From the NCBI RefSeq assembly GCF_947502065.1, contig NZ_CANMYE010000002.1:372001-436000 (forward strand): a stretch of DNA of 64,000 nucleotides. The letters are read 5' to 3'. The DNA is from an uncultured Pseudoteredinibacter sp. (GTDB taxonomy: Bacteria; Pseudomonadota; Gammaproteobacteria; Pseudomonadales; Cellvibrionaceae). A model generated the notes under the pieces. That model searched no databases, was not told where the DNA came from, and saw only the letters and a list, made by a program, of their open reading frames with translations. Position numbers and translations under genes: made by a program. Positions 9,426-17,848 of the stretch are shown one piece after another. The first letter of the stretch is position 1, and each line of letters starts with the position of its first letter.

Positions 9426-12400
9426 TGAGCCAAACTATTGCCAACTTTAGCGAAGAATTCAGTGCCAAGATACCAGCTCTAACTCTACTCACCACCCTAG
9501 GGTATGAGTTTATACCACCTGCTGAGTGTATTACCCAGCGCGGCAACCTTTCCACGGTGATTCTTCCTAATGTATTGCGCGAGGTGCTGAGTCAGAAAAC
9601 CTATGTATTCCTAGGCAAGGAACGCCTTCTCTCTGATGCAGCAATAGACAAAGTTGTGCATGAGCTAGCCAACCCGGCAATTAATGAGGGGCTGAAGGTG
9701 GCTAACGAGAAGATCTATAACGCTCTCACTTACGGCATTGGAGTCACTGAATTTGTGGACGGTAAAAAAGCCAGCCTCACCATCCATATAATTGACTGGG
9801 AAACACCGAACAACAATCAGTTCCACTTTACTGAAGAGTTGGAAGTGGAAAATGCACAAGGTACAGGCAAGCGCATTCCCGACATCGTCTGTTTTGTGAA
9901 CGGCCTACCCTGGGTCGTAATTGAGGCTAAGCGACCTGACTCCTCCCATGAAGGCAAACCTACAGTGGCTGAGGGCATCTCGCAAAATATTCGCAATCAG
10001 AAGGTGGACGAAACACCCCACCTGTTTGCCTACAGTCAGCTACTGCTGTCCATCAATGGCCACGAAGGGCTCTATGGAACCTGCGGCACCCCCTCTAAGT
10101 TCTGGGCAAAATGGAAAGAGGAAGAGATATCCGATACAACCTTTTCCCAGCTGAAGAACACCCCTTTGACAGAGGCACAGCTGAACAGGCTGTTTGGGCA
10201 CCGCTCGCAAAAGGTACGTGACGAATACCAATCTCTTATTGAAGGCGGGGACTTGGTTGTTACCGATCAAGATCGTTTGCTGATGTCACTGCTACGCCAT
10301 GATCGCCTACTGGAGATAACCCAACTATTTACCCTGTTTGATAAGCAGGCAGGGAAGATCGTTGCTCGCTACCAGCAGGTGTTTGGAATTAAGGCACTAA
10401 TTAACCGGGTGACCTCTTTTGATAATTCCCTACCCGGAGCCAGAAAAGGTGCCCGCAACGGTGGTGTCATCTGGCATACCACAGGCTCAGGTAAATCATT
10501 TACCATGGTATTTTTATCCAAAGCGCTAATTTGGATTAAAGAGTTGGCTAAGTGCCGCGTTGTTGTGGTGACGGATCGGGTGGATTTGGAAGACCAGCTA
10601 GCAAGCACCTTTGCCTCAGGTGGTGCACTGTCTGAAAAAGACCGAAAGATGGCCATGGCCACGACGGGCCGTCGTCTTGCCGAGCAAATTGGCCAGGGCA
10701 AAGAGCGAATTATTTTCTCAATCATCAATAAATTTGGCACCGCTATTGAGCTGCCAGAGTGCTACAACGACAGCCCAGATATTATCGTGCTGGTGGATGA
10801 AGGGCACCGCAGCCAAAACGGTGAGAACAGCATTCGCATGCAACAAGCATTGCCTAAGGCAGCTTATATCGGCTTTACCGGCACTCCTCTGCTGCAAGAT
10901 GACAAAACAGAAAACAAGTTCGGCAAAATTATTCACTCTTACACCATGCAGCAGGCAGTAGAGGACAAAACCGTAACGCCGCTGCTGTATGAAGAACGAG
11001 TGCCTGAGCTGAGTACCAATGACCGAGCCTTGGATGCATGGTTTGACCGAATCACTGATACGCTATCAGACAAGCAGCGCACCGATCTAAAGAAGAAATT
11101 CGCCCAGAAGGGGCAGGTTTACCAAACCGAGGGCCGCTTAGAGCTGATTGCCCACGATATTTCCGATCACTTTCAAAACTTTAAACGTGAGGGCTTGAAA
11201 GGCCAGCTGGCTTGCGACTCAAAGGCCTCTGCTATCCAATATAAGAAGCTTCTGGATCGAATTGGCAAGGTCACCTCGGTTGTAGCCATGTCGCCACCTG
11301 ACACCCGCGAGGGGCACGATACCGTCGATGGCGAAAGCACTGATATTGTTCAGAACTGGTGGAAAGAGAATGTTCTCAGCTCTGAATTTGGTCAAGATGA
11401 GAAAGCCTATACCAAGCACATCATTAAACAGTTTGGTAAGGATGGCGGGCCGGATATCATGATTGTGGTGGACAAGCTACTCACCGGTTTCGATGAGCCC
11501 AAGAACACCGTACTGTATATCGACAAACCGCTCAAGCAGCACAACCTGATACAGGCCATCGCACGAGTAAACCGTCTACACCAGAAGAAAGACTTTGGCT
11601 ATTTGATTGACTACCGAGGCATTCTGAAAGAGCTGGACGCCACAATCGCAGACTATCAAGACCTCGCTGAACGCACCCAGGGCGGCTTTGATATTGATGA
11701 TCTCAAGGGTCTCTATAACCGCATGGAAACCGAATATAAAAAGCTGCCGGGCTTATACAGTGACCTCTGGGCGATCTTTGATAAAGTTGCCAATAAGCAG
11801 GATGGACCAGCTTTGCGTCAAGTGCTTGCTCCAAAAATTGACACTATTGATAGCCAACTTACAGATACCAACTTGAAGCAACGTGAAGACTTTTATTCTC
11901 GCCTGACCGCCTTCGCCAACTGCCTGAAAGTGGCTCTGCAATCAGCGACTTACTTTGAAGACAAGAGCTTTGATGCGGTTGACCCCAAAACTGGTTTAAA
12001 CCGGCGGGATCTGTATAAACAGACCTTAAAATCTATGTCTGAGCTGCGTAAGCAGGTGCGTGAAGATGCTGAAGAGACCATTGATTATGATGAATACGCT
12101 GAAAGCATTCGCACCATGCTGAACAAGCACATCGCCGGCGTAGAGATCAAAGAACCTGAAGGCGCGTACCTAGTTGGCAATATGGGTAAAGACATCAAGA
12201 CCACTGAAATGACAGATGATGAAGCCCGCAACCAAAAAGATAAGATCACCGGCCGAGTGACCAAAATGATAGAGCAGGATTTGGCCGATGATCCTTACGC
12301 GCAGGAGTATTTCTCTAAGCTGTTGAAACAAGCAATACAAGACGCCAAAGAGATGTTTGATGCACCAGTCAAACAATACCTGATGTTTGCCGACTTTGAA

Positions 12401-12754
12401 GAGCAGGTGAAAGAGCGCAAAGTCGAAGGGCTACCGATTGATCGCTTCTCCTGCCTTGACCCTAAAATCAAACGTCATGTTCAAGCCTACTACGGCCTAT
12501 TCCCTCACCACCTAAGCGAAGACAGCCCAAGTGAGGACGATTGCTTTAACTATGCACTGCACATTGATGAAGTGGTGACGGCAGCTGTGGCTGAGTTTTC
12601 GATCAACCCACAGGAAATTGAAAACCAAATACGCCGCCAGCTGATGCCTGTTCTTTTTAAAGCCATAGGTATGGATAAAACGCAGACCATGATTACAGAC
12701 GTTATTAAGATTACGCGTCTAGGTGTCGCAACTGGCGTAGCAGGTCTCAATTAA
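9425..12754 (+). CDS. hsdR: Type I restriction endonuclease motor/nuclease subunit HsdR
   Basis: 1109 residues, usual length. The N-terminal PD-(D/E)xK nuclease is visible as PDIVCFVNG followed by WVVIEAKRP near residues 155-180. The superfamily 2 motor has Walker A TTGSGKSFTM near 352, DEGHRSQ near 458, GFTGTPL near 484 and QAIARVNRL near 710. The C-terminal helical region contacts HsdM/HsdS. The complex translocates DNA and cleaves unmethylated DNA away from the site. The gene overlaps both neighbours by one base (TAATG), so it is tightly coupled with the SLATT gene and the metallopeptidase. Confidence 0.97.
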   Translation: MSQTIANFSEEFSAKIPALTLLTTLGYEFIPPAECITQRGNLSTVILPNVLREVLSQKTYVFLGKERLLSDAAIDKVVHELANPAINEGLKVANEKIYNALTYGIGVTEFVDGKKASLTIHIIDWETPNNNQFHFTEELEVENAQGTGKRIPDIVCFVNGLPWVVIEAKRPDSSHEGKPTVAEGISQNIRNQKVDETPHLFAYSQLLLSINGHEGLYGTCGTPSKFWAKWKEEEISDTTFSQLKNTPLTEAQLNRLFGHRSQKVRDEYQSLIEGGDLVVTDQDRLLMSLLRHDRLLEITQLFTLFDKQAGKIVARYQQVFGIKALINRVTSFDNSLPGARKGARNGGVIWHTTGSGKSFTMVFLSKALIWIKELAKCRVVVVTDRVDLEDQLASTFASGGALSEKDRKMAMATTGRRLAEQIGQGKERIIFSIINKFGTAIELPECYNDSPDIIVLVDEGHRSQNGENSIRMQQALPKAAYIGFTGTPLLQDDKTENKFGKIIHSYTMQQAVEDKTVTPLLYEERVPELSTNDRALDAWFDRITDTLSDKQRTDLKKKFAQKGQVYQTEGRLELIAHDISDHFQNFKREGLKGQLACDSKASAIQYKKLLDRIGKVTSVVAMSPPDTREGHDTVDGESTDIVQNWWKENVLSSEFGQDEKAYTKHIIKQFGKDGGPDIMIVVDKLLTGFDEPKNTVLYIDKPLKQHNLIQAIARVNRLHQKKDFGYLIDYRGILKELDATIADYQDLAERTQGGFDIDDLKGLYNRMETEYKKLPGLYSDLWAIFDKVANKQDGPALRQVLAPKIDTIDSQLTDTNLKQREDFYSRLTAFANCLKVALQSATYFEDKSFDAVDPKTGLNRRDLYKQTLKSMSELRKQVREDAEETIDYDEYAESIRTMLNKHIAGVEIKEPEGAYLVGNMGKDIKTTEMTDDEARNQKDKITGRVTKMIEQDLADDPYAQEYFSKLLKQAIQDAKEMFDAPVKQYLMFADFEEQVKERKVEGLPIDRFSCLDPKIKRHVQAYYGLFPHHLSEDSPSEDDCFNYALHIDEVVTAAVAEFSINPQEIENQIRRQLMPVLFKAIGMDKTQTMITDVIKITRLGVATGVAGLN

Positions 12755-13530
12755 TGACCTCTGTGTGTGCAGCCGAGGGATACAAGGAAGAATACTGCTT
12801 TGTCTATGGTGATGAAGCTATCCCTTATGAAGTGATCAGGAAACCTCTCTCAGAAGGGGAGAAACGCCGAATCACGATCAAGGCTCACCCTAACTGCGAT
12901 GTTGTTATTAGCGCACCTCAGGATGCACGGCCTTGCGACATACATGAAGCTGTTATGAAACGAGCATCATGGATTTATAATGCGCTAAGCGAGTTTCGAG
13001 AGCACTTAAAGTTCGTTCATCCCAAGGAATACACTAGCGGTGAAATGCTGTTCTATCTTGGACGACGATATGTCTTAAAAATCGTCGAAGATGCCGACAC
13101 TCGCCCAACAGTCAAACTGACGCGCGGAAAACTGCTCGTTACACTAAACCACTGCAGGGAAGACAAGACTGAACAAGTGCGGACGATGGTGCGAAGATGG
13201 TACGAAGTTCGCGCCGAAATAGTTTTTCAGGAGCGATTACGCGAGCTTTTACCCCAAACCACATGGGTTGAAAAGCAACCAGAATTCCGGGTGCTAGCCA
13301 TGACCAAACAGTGGGGCAGCTGCTCGATCAAAGGCAGCCTTATGCTTAACCCACATTTAATCAAAGCCCCCAAAGAGTGTATCGACTATGTGATCCTTCA
13401 TGAGCTTTGCCATATAGCAGAACACAATCACAGCGAAAAATTCTGGCGCTTGCTGACTAGCGTGATGTCGAACTGGCAAGAAGTTAAACACCGACTGGAT
13501 GGTATGGCTGAGCTGTATTTGAACGAATAA
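12754..13530 (+). CDS. YgjP/DUF45-type M48-like metallopeptidase
   Basis: 258 residues with a zinc-peptidase site HELCHIAEHNHSEKFW near residue 215: HExxH plus a third His six residues on. Residues 60-200 fit the YgjP/WLM (DUF45) domain, including QWGSCSIKG, a conserved part of that family. These genes often sit directly after hsdR in type I restriction operons; its role there is not established. It starts within the hsdR stop codon (TAATG) and is the last gene of the operon. Confidence 0.9.
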   Translation: MTSVCAAEGYKEEYCFVYGDEAIPYEVIRKPLSEGEKRRITIKAHPNCDVVISAPQDARPCDIHEAVMKRASWIYNALSEFREHLKFVHPKEYTSGEMLFYLGRRYVLKIVEDADTRPTVKLTRGKLLVTLNHCREDKTEQVRTMVRRWYEVRAEIVFQERLRELLPQTTWVEKQPEFRVLAMTKQWGSCSIKGSLMLNPHLIKAPKECIDYVILHELCHIAEHNHSEKFWRLLTSVMSNWQEVKHRLDGMAELYLNE

Positions 13531-13681
13531 GTAGGCGGTCCACGCCATCAAACTACCAAGGCTAATATAGAGGCCGGGCTGACATTTAGAGAGCTACACC
13601 TGTCACCTCATGCATTGTATGATTCGAGATGCAATATTGGAAAATAGGGCCCCTAGTAGGCTGGAATTACCCTTACTTGAG

Positions 13682-14902
13682 TTACAACTCACGCATTGTT
13701 ATAGGGGTTTTAAAATAATCTATATCATTCAGCTCTAGAAAGGAGCTCGAAAACACAATAACGCTCTTCGGTTCTGAAAGCACGCCATCCCTTCTGACAA
13801 AAGGCGGCGCGTTATACCCCCTCGCTCGATCATCATCTATCCAGAAATTCAAACTCGAATAAATACGATTAAAGGCTTGTCGACCATTGAGGTGCTTTTC
13901 TATACGGCAACGATTTGCGAATCTGACAGCGTTACATATATATCTGGCAGTTTGCGCCAATCCATATACTCTCAAGGATTTTCGAACGGAAGATATCGTT
14001 TTTTCACCCGCCCCATAAGGAATCGAATACTCGTTACAGTAATACTCCATTACCCTCAATGCCTCATAAAGAGCCAGGTCCATCCACAATCCAAGCACCT
14101 CAAAACGAGACTCTTCAAGCTGCACCATCCTAAATGCCCTCGCCTTTAATCGAGAAGCCGCCTCATCTTTGCCACCTAAGACGCTAGGATCGTATTGATA
14201 CTCAAATATATTTTCTCGAACCCGATACTCATTAATTGATGTGAAAACTATGGCCTGGCTGTAAGAGCTTGCAACGACTTTATAAACCCCACTATCAACT
14301 AAAAACCTTCTCCCACTGTCATCTACTGAGAGCCCCCCTTCTTTATTGGCATAAGTGATTGCCATTAACGCCCAAAAAACTTCACGACAGTTCAACGCCT
14401 CGACTTCAACTTGAGCACAAGCCTTTGGACGTAGTAGCCCTTCTAATACTAGCGAATGATTCTTGGCTTTAATCTTCCGACAGCCATCACATGAACATGT
14501 CTTTTGAGGCCGATGCTGACAAGATACGCAATACGGCTCCTCTACTAAATACCCTTCACTTGTTTTAAGTACTACATCTTGAGAAATAGCGTTAGATCTA
14601 CGCCAACCATACTGATTAATCACACCATTATCTTTTGGGCCAAGCTCTTCTAGCACGCTACTATTAAGATCAAAGCACAGCGAGTCACAACCAGTCTCTA
14701 CAGCAGTCTTCCTAGCAAACCGGGAACTAAGGCCATCACCACAATGCTCACAAATCAGGCCATCATGCTTATACAAGGGAAATGATTTATGCAGATTACT
14801 TCCCTTAAGATAAGAATATTTTTCGACTATGGACGCTATTGAATCCTGATCAACATAGAACGAATTCAATATTGAGGGTAAATCACAGAGAGGAATGGAC
14901 AT
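13682..14902 (-). CDS. Cysteine-rich protein of unknown function at the island edge
   Basis: About 406 residues from the ATG at 14902; a TTG at 14908 is also possible. I do not recognise the family. The N-terminal third carries paired cysteines that look like zinc ribbons or knuckles: CEHCGDG near residue 53, CDSLC near 74, and CVSC followed by CSCDGC near 125-140. The remainder is mostly helical with no obvious catalytic motif. It faces the restriction operon and probably belongs to the island cargo. A zinc-binding DNA- or RNA-interacting role is only a guess. Confidence 0.75.
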   Translation of the reverse strand: MSIPLCDLPSILNSFYVDQDSIASIVEKYSYLKGSNLHKSFPLYKHDGLICEHCGDGLSSRFARKTAVETGCDSLCFDLNSSVLEELGPKDNGVINQYGWRRSNAISQDVVLKTSEGYLVEEPYCVSCQHRPQKTCSCDGCRKIKAKNHSLVLEGLLRPKACAQVEVEALNCREVFWALMAITYANKEGGLSVDDSGRRFLVDSGVYKVVASSYSQAIVFTSINEYRVRENIFEYQYDPSVLGGKDEAASRLKARAFRMVQLEESRFEVLGLWMDLALYEALRVMEYYCNEYSIPYGAGEKTISSVRKSLRVYGLAQTARYICNAVRFANRCRIEKHLNGRQAFNRIYSSLNFWIDDDRARGYNAPPFVRRDGVLSEPKSVIVFSSSFLELNDIDYFKTPITMREL

Positions 14903-15103
14903 AAGCAAACACGGCTTTCAAGCTTAAGTTTCCATAGAGTAATTAAGATATGAACAATTCATAAATAAGGTATAGTTTTTAATAGAGAAAATTAGATATG
15001 ACAATAGATGACTTTGTTTATGCCTCGGGCCATTTTTCTCTCCTAAATTCTCGTCACGGGCCAATTAATCATTTTGCTTGGCCAAACTACTATTCTATCC
15101 CAT

Positions 15104-16468
15104 TTAAGCTTGATTTGGGGCATCCAATTTAAGGGCAATTAACTGCTGCTCATCAAAGTCCTTATCATCGATGCGTATACTGGCAACACCCGCCTCACTC
15201 AAGGCCACCTCGATAACACCAGACAGTTGCACCAATAGGCTATGCGCCTCGCCTACCCTCTGAGGGTGAACATCAACAAATAAGGTCTCAAACTCCGGCA
15301 GCGGTGGCAAACGCCATACAACAGCCCCTATCAACAGCGCCAAAAGTAGCAGCAATGCGATAACAGCCGAACTGCCGAAGTATTGCAACAAAGCCCCGCC
15401 CATCAACCCGCCCAAGAAGGTGCCAATAAACTGAGCGCTGGAATAGACACCTGAAGCGGCGCCACGCTGCTCCATGCTCAATAAACGTGTAAGCAGCGAG
15501 GGCAAGCTCGCTTCAAACACATTAAAACCGATAAAAAATAACAGTAAACCAGCCAATAGCCCTAAAGCCAGAACGCCGGAGTCTGCCACAAGAAACAAAG
15601 CTCCAGCCAATAATAGGGCGCCGGCGGCCAAGCGCAGTACCCTCGAGTGCGCTTTGGATCTTTCTGCCCAAATGATCGCTGGCACCATCGCGACAAAGGC
15701 CAGCAGCATTATGGGTAGGTACACCTTCCAATGATCTATAACGGCTAGATCTAACTGAGCCAGCAATAAGCCTGGAACGATGACAAATAAAGCCATTAAG
15801 GCAAAATGAAGTACGAAGATGGCAGCACTGAGGCGCAGCAAGGCAGGATTCTTTAGCAATTGAAGCAAAGGCACCGCAGGAGAGCTTTTCATACGAGGCG
15901 GCTGAGGAATGCCAAAATATAGAACCAGCAAACCAATAAGGGCTAATAAGGCGGTCACCAAGAACAACAGCTGCAGCCCCCCCATAGCCGCCAAAACAGG
16001 CCCCAATACCAACGAGACTGCAAAAGCCACTCCAATAGCTGCGCCAATGGAAGCCATAGCCTTACTGCGATTTCGCTCGGCAGTAACGTCGCCCACCAAA
16101 GCCATAATCACAGCAGCTATAGCACCCGATCCCTGTAGTGCTCGCCCTGCAATCAAGCCCCAAATGGAGCCACTGAAAGCCGCCAGAATACTACCAGCAG
16201 CAAAAAGCACGAGCCCAAAGGCAATCAGTGGTTTTCTACCCCACTTGTCCGAACCTATTCCAAAGGGGATTTGAAACAAGGCCTGAGTGAGCCCATAAAC
16301 CCCCAAAGCCAAGCCAATTAACATGGGGGTCGCTCCAGAGTACTGCTCGCCTGCTACCGCCAACAAAGGCAGCACCATAAACAAGCCTAACATCCGGAAG
16401 GTATACAAAAGCGTTAGAAATATAACGGATCGGCGTTCAAACGCAGACATTTCTGTCGCAGCAGCCAT
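15104..16468 (-). CDS. MFS transporter (drug/solute:proton antiporter type)
   Basis: 454 residues with about twelve hydrophobic segments and the MFS motif A variant GSDKWGRKPLI in the loop after the second helix. A soluble tail of about 60 residues follows the last helix (LFVDVHPQRVGEAHSLLVQL onward). This architecture resembles the MFS gene lying between uvrA and ssb in Pseudomonas. Substrate unknown. Its ATG has GGAA about ten bases upstream. In many relatives ssb follows immediately; here foreign genes follow instead. Confidence 0.93.
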   Translation of the reverse strand: MAAATEMSAFERRSVIFLTLLYTFRMLGLFMVLPLLAVAGEQYSGATPMLIGLALGVYGLTQALFQIPFGIGSDKWGRKPLIAFGLVLFAAGSILAAFSGSIWGLIAGRALQGSGAIAAVIMALVGDVTAERNRSKAMASIGAAIGVAFAVSLVLGPVLAAMGGLQLLFLVTALLALIGLLVLYFGIPQPPRMKSSPAVPLLQLLKNPALLRLSAAIFVLHFALMALFVIVPGLLLAQLDLAVIDHWKVYLPIMLLAFVAMVPAIIWAERSKAHSRVLRLAAGALLLAGALFLVADSGVLALGLLAGLLLFFIGFNVFEASLPSLLTRLLSMEQRGAASGVYSSAQFIGTFLGGLMGGALLQYFGSSAVIALLLLLALLIGAVVWRLPPLPEFETLFVDVHPQRVGEAHSLLVQLSGVIEVALSEAGVASIRIDDKDFDEQQLIALKLDAPNQA

Positions 16469-17032
16469 AAATGCGAATTCCAGAGCAAATTGCCAATTTT
16501 AACAGCAGCGGCTAATGAAATATATTGTTGACCTTACAGCTATTGGATTAAGCCGAATCTAATAACATTCAGACAGAAGAAATAGTCAACGGGATTGCCA
16601 AGTATGAAAGAAATTTTAGGCGCCACAAGCCAACTCATGCGAAATTACATGCCCTGATCAAAAAAACCAATCAACTAAACCAGGTTTCTGGCGAATTCTC
16701 AAAAGCAGAACCATACTTATTACTGAATTTTGGGAAAGCATGGGTTCTTTTTATTGCAGCTATCATTAGGGCCACTTATTCTTGACCCATCGGATCTCAG
16801 TAATGTGACTTAGATCAGAGTATTAAGCTCTAGGAAGTAGTAAACGAAGCATTAGATAACTTTCTGTTATATCTAGTTACTTCCAATTCTAAAGACCTAA
16901 CTGAACCCGATATATAACAAGAATAGCCCTAATGCTCCTATTTAGGATTTGAGGGGCAGATCATAATCTATAAAAAGCGAACCGTAACCTCATGTAAACA
17001 GTTACTTTTGATCTATCGCACAGGAATGCATT
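16469..17032. other. Intergenic region with a start-less 73-codon open frame
   Basis: This 564-base gap separates the divergent MFS and LuxR genes. A frame free of stops runs on the + strand from 16552 to the TGA at 16783. Its translation looks protein-like (KAWVLFIAAIIRATYS at the end), but no ATG, GTG or TTG precedes it in frame. It could be a decayed gene end or chance. I found no convincing terminator or palindrome. Promoters for both flanking genes must lie here but I could not place them with confidence. Confidence 0.35.
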
Positions 17033-17689
17033 ATGCAGCCAAAGGCTAATACCCCCGTTGAAACCAGTCAGCCATCAGTGGCTTTGGTTTCCCATCAAAG
17101 CAGCTTGCAAACGTCTCTGCTGGCCCATTTAATCAGTCACGAACTCAATATAGAGTGCCCAATCGTGGAGCTTTCCACTTTTGCCCAACTCAATACGACT
17201 TTTGCTCTGGTTGATTGCCAACATCACCGCCGAGAGGATCTCGCCAAGTGGCTGCATGATTGCCAAGATTGTGACGACGCGCCCATAATTGCGCTATTCA
17301 ACGTGACCCCACATAGCGAACATGAAGATCTACTCGCTTGGCCATGTGTACATGGTCTATTCCATACCACTAGCAGCCAAGAGTTACTGCTGCAGGGCCT
17401 CAATCAGCTTTTAAGCGGTGAATACTGGCTGCCACGCCGCCTACTGCATCACTTCTTGCAGAGCCGCAGGCCTCCGGTTTTCAACCCTATTGCGGAAAAG
17501 CTAACCAAGCGTGAGCGCCAGATTCTCACTCTGATCCGCGAAGGTGCCACCAACGCCAACATTGCCAATATGTTGTTCGTCAGTGAGCATACGGTTAAAA
17601 GCCATCTCTATAATGTGTACAAAAAAATCGGCGTTAAGAACCGCCTGGAAGCCTGTAACTGGGCACGAGTACACATCCCAGAGAACTAA
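17033..17689 (+). CDS. LuxR-family regulator of the CsgD/VpsT type
   Basis: 218 residues. The N-terminal 140 residues resemble a degenerate receiver domain, as in CsgD and VpsT. The C-terminal GerE-type helix-turn-helix is clear (LTKRERQILTLIREGATNAN, then SEHTVKSHLYNVYKKI). Between them, YWLPRRLL sits where VpsT has its c-di-GMP-binding W[F/L/M][T/S]R motif; here the third position is Pro. The family controls biofilm matrix and adhesion genes. The gene stands alone, in line with uvrA, with 159 bases between. Target genes and ligand are unknown. Confidence 0.9.
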   Translation: MQPKANTPVETSQPSVALVSHQSSLQTSLLAHLISHELNIECPIVELSTFAQLNTTFALVDCQHHRREDLAKWLHDCQDCDDAPIIALFNVTPHSEHEDLLAWPCVHGLFHTTSSQELLLQGLNQLLSGEYWLPRRLLHHFLQSRRPPVFNPIAEKLTKRERQILTLIREGATNANIANMLFVSEHTVKSHLYNVYKKIGVKNRLEACNWARVHIPEN

Positions 17690-17777
17690 TACAACTCCTC
17701 CTAGGTGTTTGCTTACGAGGGCGGCATGGAGCCCCCTCAGCAGCAAACCATGCCATTCTCTATACAATTCAAAATAC

Positions 17778-17793
17778 CTGTTTATTTATCCAG
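17778..17793 (+). promoter_or_regulatory. Possible LexA (SOS) box upstream of uvrA
   Basis: CTGTTTATTTATCCAG fits CTGT-N8-ACAG with one mismatch in the second half-site (CCAG). It lies 56 bases before the uvrA start and just upstream of a TATACT candidate -10 at 17805-17810. uvrA is a LexA target in many gammaproteobacteria, which is why I list it. Confidence 0.4.
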
Positions 17794-17848
17794 CTTTTTC
17801 GCATTATACTTACCGGCTATTTTCTCAGCTAAGAACTGGTAAAAGGCA

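Noticed and set aside
14998..15132. 44-codon frame overlapping the MFS gene end
   Set aside because: It is antisense to the transporter's 3' end for part of its length, with no clear ribosome binding site and no recognisable product.
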